Positions 32,587-39,406 of a stretch of DNA of 42,980 nt are shown here, in pieces. Each line of letters opens with the position of its first letter. Within the stretch, counting starts at the first letter, position 1. The notes under the pieces are model-generated. The model saw nothing but the letters and a program-made list of their open reading frames with translations. It searched no databases and had not been told where the DNA came from. Position numbers and translations under genes: made by a program. This stretch comes from a virus, in the IMG/VR virus record IMGVR_UViG_3300047409_000355, positions 1 through 42,980 of that record; one strand, 5' to 3'.

Positions 32587-32787
32587 TCAGCGGTATGCGG
32601 CGCGCTCGGCGAAGTCGTTGGTATATCGTCTGGCGAGTTGTTCCTTCAGATCCTCACACGCCGTATAGAGGCGACCCTGGTCCTCGTCCGACAGATCGCC
32701 GTTGTGGACTAAATCGCTCTCCATCGCCTGTCGCAACGCCTGGGCAGCGATTCCGTACGCTTGGCGTTTGGCTTCACGACGGTTCAT
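32587..32787 (-). CDS. Hypothetical helical protein, 66 aa
   Basis: The ATG at 32787 has GAGGAGA upstream with wide spacing. The protein starts MNRREAKRQAYGIAAQAL and is helical and charged throughout, ending in a basic/aromatic tail. It resembles small phage proteins of unknown function; no assignment is made. Confidence 0.6.
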   Translation of the reverse strand: MNRREAKRQAYGIAAQALRQAMESDLVHNGDLSDEDQGRLYTACEDLKEQLARRYTNDFAERAAYR

Positions 32788-32839
32788 CGTCTCGTTACTC
32801 TCCTCTGTCTTCGCTCGGGCGCCGTGGGGCAGGGCGGGG

Positions 32840-33004
32840 TCAGTCCTCGGACACTTCAATGACTCGCACCTCCTCTCCGAATTGGATGGCGCCATACCAA
32901 CTATCACGAATCATCTGCATCAGATCGCGCGTCTCGTCAAGCGCCTCCTGGTGGTCCTCGGTGTCGGGGTGGTAGATCACCTGAAATCTGACTGCGAGTG
33001 CCAT
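32840..33004 (-). CDS. Hypothetical small acidic protein, 54 aa
   Basis: The ATG at 33004 follows a GGGGAG stretch. The product has a first beta strand (LAVRFQVIYH), an acidic helix and a closing strand (GEEVRVIEVSED), a ferredoxin-like half fold at most. It is separated from its neighbours by only a few bases, so it is part of the block. Confidence 0.6.
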   Translation of the reverse strand: MALAVRFQVIYHPDTEDHQEALDETRDLMQMIRDSWYGAIQFGEEVRVIEVSED

Positions 33005-33009
33005 CGCCC

Positions 33010-33303
33010 CTACTCCCCCTCCCTCAAAATCCACTGCTCGACGCGGCCAGCGGTCTCTAGGATGGACGTCGCCGAGGATCCGGGCAGCACGACCCTCGCA
33101 GCGGCCTGGAGCGCAGCGCACCTGACCGCGATGCGGTCCACCGCGGGCGCGGGGGTGGCGGCGTTGAGGATGAGGAGGGCTTCAGTCGCTAAGGCTCGGT
33201 AGCGCGTGGGGAAGCCGCCGCCGGGCTCTCCGTTGTCATGATCGGTAGTGTCCACGATCTCCGTCAGGATCGCCGTGAGCTGCGAGCGGGTCTTGTCGTC
33301 CAT
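33010..33303 (-). CDS. Hypothetical protein, 97 aa
   Basis: The ATG at 33303 has GGAGG with seven-base spacing, much better than the upstream extension. The protein is helical with a Gly-rich turn (NGEPGGGFPTRY). No family was recognised. Confidence 0.6.
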   Translation of the reverse strand: MDDKTRSQLTAILTEIVDTTDHDNGEPGGGFPTRYRALATEALLILNAATPAPAVDRIAVRCAALQAAARVVLPGSSATSILETAGRVEQWILREGE

Positions 33304-33362
33304 CAGGCCTCCTCGTGCTCGTGGTGCCGGCCGCGCTCGTGGCGGCCCCGGCGGGGGTGGTG

Positions 33363-33977
33363 TTAGTCGACATGACGCCAATGCCGACCAGCGCAGATCG
33401 CCTCAATTGTCTCCTTGCTGACTCCGTAATCGATACCGATCAGTCGGCATATTTCTCCATTGGAGCGACGCATCCGAATCTCACGAACCTGACTCGCAGT
33501 CAACTTTGCGTTGTATATCTGCTCGCCGCGCAGGATGGACTCGGGATGGAGGGCCGTGCCGTTTCTTCCTTTAGCGACCATATCGGCAGCGTTCGCGGCA
33601 GCATCTCCCGCGAACAGGTGGCTCCCTCGAACGCAGGGAGGATTATCGCAATGGTGAAGAACATCCAGGCCAGAGGGGATCGGTCCGACTTGGATCGTGT
33701 ATCCGAAACGATGAGCGGTCGTCTTGCCATTGGCCCAGAAGTGACCATAGCCCGTTTGCAGCCGTGCAGCGGTCCAGACCCAGCACGGGCCAAGGTCTGG
33801 GCGGTGAGGCGGGATGGGGCCGTCCTTGTCCACCTTTCCCCAGAAGCGCTCTAGGATCGGACGCCTCTCCTTCCCCTCCATCGACCGCCAGTAGCAGGAC
33901 TGGGAGCAATACACCGGATGGTTACTTCGGTAGCCTCTGAATTCCACCTTGCATTGAGGGCACGTCTGGCTAATCAT
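33363..33977 (-). CDS. HNH endonuclease (HNH_3/His-Me finger type)
   Basis: The ATG at 33977 overlaps the stop of the SWIM-finger gene. The 204-residue product has an N-terminal Cys4 zinc knuckle (C6, C9, C24, C28). A His-Me finger nuclease core follows at about 60-140: LHHC with H108/H109 and C110, then N112, C115 and H120, and the conserved ADMVAKGR end. A C-terminal helix-turn-helix-like region (about 150-200: LTASQVREIRMRR, YGVSKETIEAI) probably reads DNA. This is the layout of free-standing phage homing-type endonucleases. No interrupted host gene is adjacent, so it may act as a mobile gene or an exclusion nuclease. Confidence 0.85.
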   Translation of the reverse strand: MISQTCPQCKVEFRGYRSNHPVYCSQSCYWRSMEGKERRPILERFWGKVDKDGPIPPHRPDLGPCWVWTAARLQTGYGHFWANGKTTAHRFGYTIQVGPIPSGLDVLHHCDNPPCVRGSHLFAGDAAANAADMVAKGRNGTALHPESILRGEQIYNAKLTASQVREIRMRRSNGEICRLIGIDYGVSKETIEAICAGRHWRHVD

Positions 33978-34246
33978 CAAAACGCGTCCTCTAGTGCGCT
34001 GTCTTGATACATCCTGTCGTACGCCGCCGCGTTGGCGGCACGCCGCTCGACCCGCTGCTGTGCGCGATCGGCCTCAGCCTTGATCGCCTCGACGTGGGCG
34101 CAACGGCCACGGTACTGATACGAAGGACACGTGCAGCCGAGCGCGGCTGCCATGTACGTCTCGCCCTTGCTCCCGGTGAACAGGACGAAAACCAGTCCGT
34201 CTGATGCTCGCACGCCCCGCGACCACGACTGCGAACGATCCAACAA
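33977..34246 (-). CDS. Stand-alone SWIM zinc-finger protein, 89 aa
   Basis: No ATG fits; a TTG at 34246 with GGAG upstream is the best start. The product carries the SWIM signature C38-x-C40 followed by C49-x-H51, in the usual beta-beta-alpha setting (YMAAALGCTCPSY then RCAHVEAIKAE). It ends in an Ala/Arg helix. SWIM domains bind DNA or proteins and are normally part of larger helicases or recombination factors. On its own and next to an HNH nuclease, it may aid DNA binding; that is inferred. Confidence 0.7.
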   Translation of the reverse strand: MLDRSQSWSRGVRASDGLVFVLFTGSKGETYMAAALGCTCPSYQYRGRCAHVEAIKAEADRAQQRVERRAANAAAYDRMYQDSALEDAF

Positions 34247-34310
34247 AAGCTCCGCGTGTGCCTGTAAACTGCTGGGGCCATCTTCGCCCTCCTACGGCGT
34301 GTGGTCGTGG

Positions 34311-34341
34311 GTCGGGGCCTGAGTAGAGATCAGGCCCCGAC
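34311..34341. terminator. Strong 12-bp perfect stem-loop
   Basis: GTCGGGGCCTGA (34311-34322) pairs perfectly with TCAGGCCCCGAC (34330-34341) around GTAGAGA. It sits between the promoter-proximal gene at 34352 and the next minus-strand gene. It may partly terminate transcripts from that gene, so expression of the rest could depend on read-through, or it may protect a processed RNA end. Confidence 0.7.
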
Positions 34342-34351
34342 TGTTTGGTGT

Positions 34352-34543
34352 TTAGCGGACTTCGTTCTTCGTTCGGGCGCAGTGGTCGCAGAGGGTTTCT
34401 CGGCGGACGATGCCATCGCCGCAGAGGATCGAGCGAACGCGGATGCTGGCGTCGCCTGACCGATCAAAGATGGTCGGTGTCTGAGCGGTGCATCCGACGC
34501 ATCCGAGTGAGTGCATCGGGAGTGCCCTGGTCGCTGCCTTCAT
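34352..34543 (-). CDS. Cys-rich small protein, first gene of the minus-strand block, 63 aa
   Basis: The ATG at 34543 is preceded by GAGGAG. The product has CVGC near residue 15 and CDHC near residue 53, a wide zinc-ribbon spacing, with a basic stretch between. It is read from the near-consensus promoter at 34593-34621 and is followed by a strong stem-loop. Function unknown; nucleic-acid binding or a regulatory role is plausible. Confidence 0.7.
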   Translation of the reverse strand: MKAATRALPMHSLGCVGCTAQTPTIFDRSGDASIRVRSILCGDGIVRRETLCDHCARTKNEVR

Positions 34544-34592
34544 GTCCTGCTCCTCGGCGGCTCGTGGCTGTCTGTGTTCCTGACCTGAGATC

Positions 34593-34621
34593 AGTATACA
34601 CCCCTATCTACCTATTGTCAA
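34593..34621 (-). promoter_or_regulatory. Near-consensus sigma-70 promoter for the cargo operon
   Basis: On the minus strand TTGACA (34616-34621) and TATACT (34593-34598) are separated by exactly 17 bases. This is the best promoter I see in the window. It reads toward 34543. The palindrome at 34623-34636 abuts its -35 box. Confidence 0.85.
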
Positions 34622-34622
34622 G

Positions 34623-34636
34623 GGTATCTAGATACC
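34623..34636. promoter_or_regulatory. 14-bp palindromic operator candidate
   Basis: GGTATCTAGATACC is a perfect palindrome between the divergent promoters. It touches the -35 box of the minus promoter and occupies the -35 region of the plus promoter. A dimeric regulator bound here could control both directions. The PadR-type protein encoded at 34657 is the obvious candidate. Confidence 0.7.
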
Positions 34637-34641
34637 AATTG

Positions 34642-34657
34642 TGCTATACTCGAACCA
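34642..34657 (+). promoter_or_regulatory. Extended -10 promoter, probably giving a leaderless mRNA
   Basis: TATACT at 34645-34650 has TG one base upstream (extended -10) and no good -35. The expected start of transcription falls on or next to the A of the ATG at 34657. No ribosome site precedes that ATG, so a leaderless message is likely. Confidence 0.6.
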
Positions 34658-34935
34658 TGAGGATGAAGTCGGGCGTACTGACTGAGTTTCAACAGGCCGT
34701 AATGGGGGCGATTGGAGACGACGAGGTGTACGGCACGCAGATCGCGCGGACGTTAGGGCTCCGTCCCAACGCGACCGGCAGCGGCTACAGCAGGCTCTAC
34801 CGCACGCTGCATCGACTCAGCGCCCTCGGGCTCGTGACGAGCCGGATGGAGCCTGCACGGGATGCTGAACGCGAGAGGCGCCCACGTCGACGCCTCTACC
34901 GCGCCTCGCGCCGGCAGCATGGGGATGGTGAGTGA
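34657..34935 (+). CDS. PadR-family transcription regulator
   Basis: The 92-residue protein has the PadR winged-helix pattern: VMGAIGDDEVYGTQIA with the YG pair at 25-26, a recognition helix, then LYRTLHRLSALGLV at 47-60 followed by a basic wing (RRPRRRLYRAS). It lacks the long C-terminal dimerisation helix of classical PadR, like the short subfamily. It faces the minus-strand operon across a palindrome and probably regulates both itself and that operon. A ligand or signal cannot be read from the sequence. Its stop overlaps the next gene's start. Confidence 0.82.
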   Translation: MRMKSGVLTEFQQAVMGAIGDDEVYGTQIARTLGLRPNATGSGYSRLYRTLHRLSALGLVTSRMEPARDAERERRPRRRLYRASRRQHGDGE

Positions 34936-35210
34936 TGGAAGTCGGTGACACGGTCAGGCTGATGTGCCCGCTCACGGGAGCGTTCTGTGGCCTCGTGCGC
35001 ATCGTACGCATACCGCCGGTCGAGTGCGGACCGTATACCGTCTTTGCCGAGACGCCGATACTCGACTGGCTCTCGACAGGGGATCGCGGCGAATACCCCC
35101 ACCGCATGCACTACGAGATCGGCCACCGCTTCAATGCCGAGGCTGAAGAGTTGTCACCAACGCTGGACGCCGCCCGCGTGCCGCCCGCCGATGGCGAGGA
35201 GGAGACGTGA
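34935..35210 (+). CDS. Hypothetical protein, 91 aa
   Basis: The ATG overlaps the PadR stop; a GTG three bases earlier is possible. The product has beta character in its first half (VGDTVRLMCPLTG then GLVRIVRIP), reminiscent of small SH3-like barrels, and an acidic tail. It is co-transcribed with the regulator. No family was recognised. Confidence 0.65.
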   Translation: MEVGDTVRLMCPLTGAFCGLVRIVRIPPVECGPYTVFAETPILDWLSTGDRGEYPHRMHYEIGHRFNAEAEELSPTLDAARVPPADGEEET

Positions 35211-35413
35211 TGAGCGAGACAGGTTTTTTGGAAGAATGCTGTTGGACCTTAGAGCGGCAGGATTGCAAAGGCAAGGGCTGCCGCTGCCGGTGCCACAGAC
35301 CGCTGACCACGCATCGCCTGGAGTCCTACTGCGCGCCGGGTGGGAAGTGCTCGATGATTCACCCGTGCCACCATCCAGGCTGCACCATTCCGCCTGATCG
35401 ACATCCGACATAG
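35210..35413 (+). CDS. Cys/His-rich small protein, 67 aa
   Basis: GAGGAGG lies upstream and the ATG at 35210 overlaps the previous stop. Ten Cys and several His occur in 67 residues (CCW, CKGKGCRCRCH, CAPGGKC, CHHPGC), enough for two or more metal sites. It ends the PadR operon, pointing at the integrase gene. Function unknown. Confidence 0.65.
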   Translation: MSETGFLEECCWTLERQDCKGKGCRCRCHRPLTTHRLESYCAPGGKCSMIHPCHHPGCTIPPDRHPT

Positions 35414-35570
35414 CCCCTGCCGCGCCGGGCGTGGTGCCCATCACCACAAGTCGGTGATGGAATCGTCGTGGATGTCGTTTTTCGTCGTATCTGCCGCATA
35501 TGCCGTCACCCGCGACTCGTTACTCGATAGGCTATCCGTCCAACGGTTGACAGGGTTTCGGCGTACCTTG
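35414..35570. other. Gap beside the integrase gene, attP candidate
   Basis: No gene is supported. CCATCACC (35438-35445) and GGTGATGG (35453-35460) form a perfect 8-bp hairpin. The 13-mer AAGTCGGTGATGG at 35448-35460 recurs at 35593-35605 in the end of the integrase gene, as a direct repeat 145 bases apart. Sequence next to an integrase gene is the usual place for attP, with repeats as arm sites. The hairpin could equally be a terminator for the convergent genes. The core cannot be fixed without a host junction. Confidence 0.45.
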
Positions 35571-36686
35571 TCAGACCTCGGCGCCAGCACCAAAGTCGGT
35601 GATGGCGGGCTCAGAAACGGCCGAAAACAGGGCTCCGAGGGCCCTGGCGCCTCTCCGCTCGTCGGCGTTGATGAGATGGCTGTAGGTGCTGAGCAGCGTA
35701 CCGACGGTATGCCCGAGCTGCGCCGCAACCTCCACGGGTGAAACCCCGGCCGCCAGCATGGTGCTCGCCGCCGCGTGTCTCAGCGAATGCTGCGGCAGCC
35801 GCCTGACACCGGCGCGGTCACAGATCCGCTGGACGACCCGCCAGTAGGTCGTGCCACTGTAGGCGCGGTCGTGCGGATCGCCAAACACCAGGCGCTGCGA
35901 CGGCTTCTGACGGGCGCGGTGCGCGGTCAGGACCGGCACCAGCTCGTCAGGCAGATCGACGGTCCTGTGCTTGCCACTCTTGGTCGGGCCGATGGTCTGC
36001 TTGCCGTTGTTCATGCTCTTGGTGATGCTGATCCGCCGCTCTCTGAGATCGACGTCGGCCCAGGTCAACGCGCGCAGCTCGCCGAGGCGGGCGCCGGTCC
36101 CGATTGCTATCTGAAACCAGACGGCATGCCGATCGCGCTGACAGGCCACGAGCAGGCGGGCAACCTCTTCCCGCTTCCAGGCTCGGGCCGGCTGATCGAC
36201 GGCGCGCGGCAGCTTCACGTCGCGGAGATGGTTGTGGTCGATGAATCGGCGTATGGCTGGCTTGAGCAATGAGTTGATGGCCTGCCGCCAGACGCGGACT
36301 CTGGAGCGTGCCCAACGGTCAAGCAGGACGTTGGTCAGCATCTGCCAGTCGTCGAGCGTCAGATCAGCCAGCGGACGGCTTGCCAATGGAGCACACGCCG
36401 CGACGTAGCGGGTGTAGTTCTCCTGCGTGCTGGGCCGGTAGCTCGGCCACTGCAACGCCAGTTGACGGTTCAGCCACACGCCGAGGGTGAGCGTCTGGTG
36501 CTTCGGCTCACCGGCAGCCCAGGCTTCGGCAAGGGCGCGGTCAGCGAACGTCCTAGAGGGTCGGTGCTGCGTGCCGTGCTCACGGGCCCTGATCGCCTGC
36601 CAGCGGCCTGATGGCAGCAGCCTGACCGTGCCGGAGCCGCGTGCTCGTTCGTGTGGTCGAGGCTGTGGCTTGCGGCGGCGTGGCAT
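35571..36686 (-). CDS. int: Tyrosine-family integrase
   Basis: The 371-residue protein has an N-terminal arm-binding-like region (RGSGTVRLLPSGRWQ), a core-binding domain (about 65-155) and a complete catalytic domain. The full active set is visible: R200 in GTGARLGEL, K236 in the TKSGK turn, H300 and R303 in HSLRH, H326 in LGHTVG and nucleophile Y335 in STYSHL. It inserts and excises the phage genome at attP/attB. It overlaps the repressor stop by one base, so the two are made from one message and the enzyme is available during establishment of lysogeny. Confidence 0.95.
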   Translation of the reverse strand: MPRRRKPQPRPHERARGSGTVRLLPSGRWQAIRAREHGTQHRPSRTFADRALAEAWAAGEPKHQTLTLGVWLNRQLALQWPSYRPSTQENYTRYVAACAPLASRPLADLTLDDWQMLTNVLLDRWARSRVRVWRQAINSLLKPAIRRFIDHNHLRDVKLPRAVDQPARAWKREEVARLLVACQRDRHAVWFQIAIGTGARLGELRALTWADVDLRERRISITKSMNNGKQTIGPTKSGKHRTVDLPDELVPVLTAHRARQKPSQRLVFGDPHDRAYSGTTYWRVVQRICDRAGVRRLPQHSLRHAAASTMLAAGVSPVEVAAQLGHTVGTLLSTYSHLINADERRGARALGALFSAVSEPAITDFGAGAEV

Positions 36687-37093
36687 CAGCCGTTGAGGCC
36701 GACCTCGTAGTGCTCGACGTGGCGGCAGATCGTGACCGTGAGGGCTGTTGTGTCGTCCTGTTCTATACGCGCCAGGATGCGGTCCAGCCGGACGAGCGCC
36801 TGCCCGAGTTTGGGGCCGAAGCGCTCGACCAGCGCCTGGGCGATGTCGGCCGAGTCATCGCCACACAGGCCCAGTCGTCGCGCGAGATAGGACGTAGGCA
36901 CGCCAAGCGCCTGAGCCAACCTGGGCAGATCCTGGACGGTGAATCGGTTCCGCCCCTGCTCGTACGCGGCGATGTTGCCTTCTTCAGATCCGTACTTTTC
37001 CGCGACCTCTCGCTGGGTCAGGCCGCGTTCGGTACGCACAGCCTTGAGCGCCTGGCCCATTCGTCGCGAGACTGCGTCGCTGCGCTTTGGCAA
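36686..37093 (-). CDS. XRE/Cro-CI-type HTH repressor
   Basis: A TTG at 37093 follows GGAAGG with five-base spacing. The 135-residue protein has a lambda-repressor-like HTH domain at about 12-70: GQALKAVRTERGLTQREVAE, GSEEGNIAAYEQGR and LPRLAQALGVP. A helical C-terminal region probably mediates dimerisation. There is no LexA-type peptidase domain, so SOS cleavage is not expected. It is the likely immunity repressor, binding the GTACA-type repeats just upstream and controlling both its own gene and the early operon at 37217. Confidence 0.85.
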   Translation of the reverse strand: MPKRSDAVSRRMGQALKAVRTERGLTQREVAEKYGSEEGNIAAYEQGRNRFTVQDLPRLAQALGVPTSYLARRLGLCGDDSADIAQALVERFGPKLGQALVRLDRILARIEQDDTTALTVTICRHVEHYEVGLNG

Positions 37094-37216
37094 AGTCGCC
37101 TTCCGTCATCCGATGTACTTCTAGTGATAGTACACCATCGCTATTGACGGCCCCTGTATTTAAGAGTACAGTTGGTGTACCCTAAGTTCTGCGCTTGCAT
37201 GGGAAGGAACTGTACT
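37094..37216. promoter_or_regulatory. Immunity control region with operators
   Basis: GTACACCA (37130-37137) and TGGTGTAC (37173-37180) are inverted repeats. AGTACAGTT (37165-37173) and AACTGTACT (37208-37216) form a second inverted pair. All share a GTAC centre. The first of the second pair covers the -10 of the plus-strand promoter and the last ends at the GTG of the next gene. This fits a repressor/Cro-type switch between the divergent genes. Confidence 0.7.
37144..37172 (+). promoter_or_regulatory. Early promoter of the plus-strand operon
   Basis: TTGACG (37144-37149) and TACAGT (37167-37172) are 17 bases apart. The -10 box lies inside an operator-like repeat, so the repressor could block it in the lysogen. 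Confidence 0.65.
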
Positions 37217-37405
37217 GTGGGTTCAGAGACCAAACAGAGAGTACAGACGACGATCCTGCTGGACCCTGACCAGGAAGCAGCAATCCGAAGTCTGTCCGTC
37301 CAATGGGGCGACGCATCGCTCGCCAGTGTCGTGCGGCGCCTCCTTGCCGAGGCTCTTACGGCCCGCCGAAATGCTCCGGAGCCACGCTCAAGCGAGGTGG
37401 CGTGA
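37217..37405 (+). CDS. Ribbon-helix-helix (Arc/CopG-like) regulator, 62 aa
   Basis: The frame is open from 37172, but the GTG at 37217 has GGAAGGA at 37202-37208 with good spacing. The product has a strand QTTILLD, a first helix DQEAAIRSLS and a second helix SLASVVRRLLAEAL, the layout of an RHH dimer. As the first gene of the early operon, facing the repressor, it takes the position of Cro and may turn off the repressor gene. The fold is well supported; the role is inferred. Confidence 0.7.
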   Translation: MGSETKQRVQTTILLDPDQEAAIRSLSVQWGDASLASVVRRLLAEALTARRNAPEPRSSEVA

Positions 37406-38133
37406 TGCAGTTGACGCTCACGCTGATGACGCCCGAAGAGGCAGCGGCCACGGTCGAGAAGATCAAGTCAAGCCTGGAGGACATCCGGGCCATGCTCTTC
37501 GATCTCAGGGAGCGCCAGGGCTGGAAGGCGCTCGGCTACCCGACCTGGGAGCGCTTCATCGTCGAAGAGTTCACGATGAGCAGGCGCCATGCGCATCGCC
37601 TCCTGAATGCGTATATGGTCGAGCGCATCCTGGCGCCCGAGTACGAATTGGGACCAATTGGTCCCACGTCAATTCCGGAATCGCACGCCCGTGAGCTGGC
37701 GCCGCTGGTCAATGACCCTGACGCGCTCCGCGAGGTCTACGAGCAAGTCCAGGTCGAGACCGGTGGCAAGCCTACGGCTGCTGCCTACCGCGGGGTTGTC
37801 CAGGGGCGCGACTCCGATCCTGACTTCGCTGACGACTACGTCGAGGACGTGAGCCAGGAATACGAGGACGACGAGGACACGGTCGCCGATGCCGTCGCGG
37901 ACGGCTACGTGCTGCCTCCGCGAGGGCTCAGGCCGGCGCGGAAGGCGTGGCACGCGGCGCTTGCACCGAGCCTGTACGAGCGCATCCCGCCCGAGGACGT
38001 GATCGCCACTGCCGAGCCGAAAGAGCTTGCACAGAGCCTCGGCTCTATCGAGCGCTCCATTGGGTACCTGGGGCTTCTCCTCAAGGAGGGCCGTCGTCGT
38101 CTGGGCCATGCTCAGTTGGAGGTCGTGCAGTGA
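37405..38133 (+). CDS. Putative DNA-binding protein, 242 aa
   Basis: The ATG overlaps the stop of the RHH gene (TGATG). The N-terminal 75 residues include a segment (GYPTWERFIVEEFTMSRRHAHRLLNAY) like the helical regions of phage and plasmid proteins that carry ParB-like or HTH domains. A strongly acidic stretch follows at about 145-165 and a helical C-terminus closes it. No catalytic motif was seen. A replication or partition-related role is possible; the assignment is weak. Confidence 0.65.
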   Translation: MQLTLTLMTPEEAAATVEKIKSSLEDIRAMLFDLRERQGWKALGYPTWERFIVEEFTMSRRHAHRLLNAYMVERILAPEYELGPIGPTSIPESHARELAPLVNDPDALREVYEQVQVETGGKPTAAAYRGVVQGRDSDPDFADDYVEDVSQEYEDDEDTVADAVADGYVLPPRGLRPARKAWHAALAPSLYERIPPEDVIATAEPKELAQSLGSIERSIGYLGLLLKEGRRRLGHAQLEVVQ

Positions 38134-38651
38134 AACCTGCCGAGAAGCCGAAGCCGAAGAAAAAGAAGATGACGATCAGTCAGGCATTCGACACAGCCTA
38201 CGACGTCTGTATCGAGGATCAAGCAAAGCATGGCGACGTGATGGTGGCGGCGCTCCAGGCAGCGATGGTGACCCACGTTAAGGCCACGTATCCCAGGGTC
38301 ATCAGAGCAGAGCGTGAACGCATGCTGGCGCACGAGGCAGTGGCCTCGGTGGAACGACGCACATCCAACTCACGACCATCGGCGAAGCAGATCCAACGCA
38401 TGAAGGAGCGCGCCAATGGTGTCCAGCCGCCGCTCTTCCCGACGCTTGCTGAGGCACTCGAAGAACGCTACCCGATGCCTGATGGGCGCCTCGTTCCGCT
38501 CGGAGAGATGACGGCTGACGATCTGCTGAAGGCCATCCTCGTGCGTCGGAAGGGCATCGACGAGGATCGAGTCATCCTCGAACGACTGGAGAGCATGCAC
38601 GCGGCGATGGTCAAGCAGAACCTTACGACCGTCCGAGCGCTGCTGGCATGA
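38130..38651 (+). CDS. Hypothetical protein with Lys-rich start, 173 aa
   Basis: A GTG overlaps the preceding stop. The first dozen residues after the start are mostly Lys and Pro, then come helices and a C-terminal helical bundle (RVILERLESMHAAMVKQ). The basic arm suggests nucleic-acid contact. No family was recognised. The stop overlaps the excisionase-like gene (ATGA). Confidence 0.65.
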   Translation: MKPAEKPKPKKKKMTISQAFDTAYDVCIEDQAKHGDVMVAALQAAMVTHVKATYPRVIRAERERMLAHEAVASVERRTSNSRPSAKQIQRMKERANGVQPPLFPTLAEALEERYPMPDGRLVPLGEMTADDLLKAILVRRKGIDEDRVILERLESMHAAMVKQNLTTVRALLA

Positions 38652-38944
38652 CCGCGCCATCGCTCCCCACCACCCCGCTATTGACCGTCCGCCAGGTGGC
38701 GGACATCCTCACCCTCTCCGAGTCGACGGTCAAGGCGCTCGCCCGCTCAGGCAAGCTCGCGGCCTATCGGACGGGTGGCTGCTGGCGCTTCGATTCAGCG
38801 GACGTTCGGGCGTACCTCGCGAGCGTCTGGACCGGCTGGCCGACGAGCACCGGAGCAGACGAGATCGACCTCGACGTGCCGCTGCCGAAGGGTTTCAAGC
38901 CCGTCGACTTCGAGGCGTTGCTTCGGAAGCAGGCCCGCCGATGA
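38648..38944 (+). CDS. Excisionase-like HTH protein, 98 aa
   Basis: Residues about 10-60 match the helix_turn_helix_17 / excisionase-type domain: LLTVRQVADILTLSESTVKA, then GKLAAYRTGGCWRFD, then ADVRAYLAS. This MerR-like winged helix is used by phage recombination directionality factors and by small regulators. In the early operon it would favour prophage excision together with the integrase. A pure transcription role is the alternative. Confidence 0.78.
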   Translation: MTAPSLPTTPLLTVRQVADILTLSESTVKALARSGKLAAYRTGGCWRFDSADVRAYLASVWTGWPTSTGADEIDLDVPLPKGFKPVDFEALLRKQARR

Positions 38945-39153
38945 CCGTCCAGACCACGCCATCCGCCGCGGCTGCCATAGGCTGTGCCGGCCGTCGCTGG
39001 AAAGAGGCAGACCAGGAGTTCGTGCGGCACCAGCGTGTCTGCCGTCGGTGGCAAACCGGGCGGCCGTGCCGCGAGTGCGATCGGCTGGAGGTCGCGACCA
39101 ACCTCACCAGCCGTGCCTACGCCCGCGCCCTAGAGCAGCAAACAGCCCCGTAG
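38941..39153 (+). CDS. Small Cys-containing protein, 70 aa
   Basis: The ATG overlaps the previous stop. The product has four Cys (C-x17-C, then CREC) and a Arg/Trp-rich centre, a possible zinc site. A hairpin (39143-39150 with 39164-39171) covers its stop codon. Function unknown. Confidence 0.6.
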   Translation: MTVQTTPSAAAAIGCAGRRWKEADQEFVRHQRVCRRWQTGRPCRECDRLEVATNLTSRAYARALEQQTAP

Positions 39154-39171
39154 CTCGCGACTCCGGGGCTG
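39143..39171 (+). terminator. Hairpin over a stop codon in the early operon
   Basis: CAGCCCCG pairs perfectly with CGGGGCTG around a 13-base loop. It is followed by A/G-rich bases and a ribosome site, not T residues, so attenuation or an RNA-stability role is as likely as termination. Confidence 0.4.
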
Positions 39172-39187
39172 AAGAAAGGACCAGGAA

Positions 39188-39406
39188 GTGGCTGATCCGT
39201 GTACCGATTCTACCATCGTTCGCCCGGCCTGGGTCGCCGAGATCGCACGGTCCGTCTACGAGGACGAGATCGTTTCAGGCGGGCTCGTCAACTACGCCGA
39301 CCTCGCTCAGAGCATGCCGACCTGTCGGTGCATCTGCGCCAACGTGCTGCGCCTCGTGGCGTTCGACCTCCCAACGGTCGCCGAGCTGGAGGTGAGCGAT
39401 GGCTGA
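39188..39406 (+). CDS. Hypothetical protein, 72 aa
   Basis: A GTG start with AAAGGA eight bases upstream follows the hairpin. The product is a mixed helical protein with a CRCICA cluster near residue 48. No family was recognised. It overlaps the next gene by eight bases. Confidence 0.6.
   Translation: MADPCTDSTIVRPAWVAEIARSVYEDEIVSGGLVNYADLAQSMPTCRCICANVLRLVAFDLPTVAELEVSDG

Noticed and set aside
32345-33202. Plus-strand open frames across the cargo block
   Set aside because: They lack ribosome sites, and the minus-strand genes here have good sites, ATGA overlaps and a strong upstream promoter.
35441-35741. Overlapping 95-codon frames on both strands by the integrase
   Set aside because: One covers the integrase end and the other its antisense; neither has a start signal or a domain.
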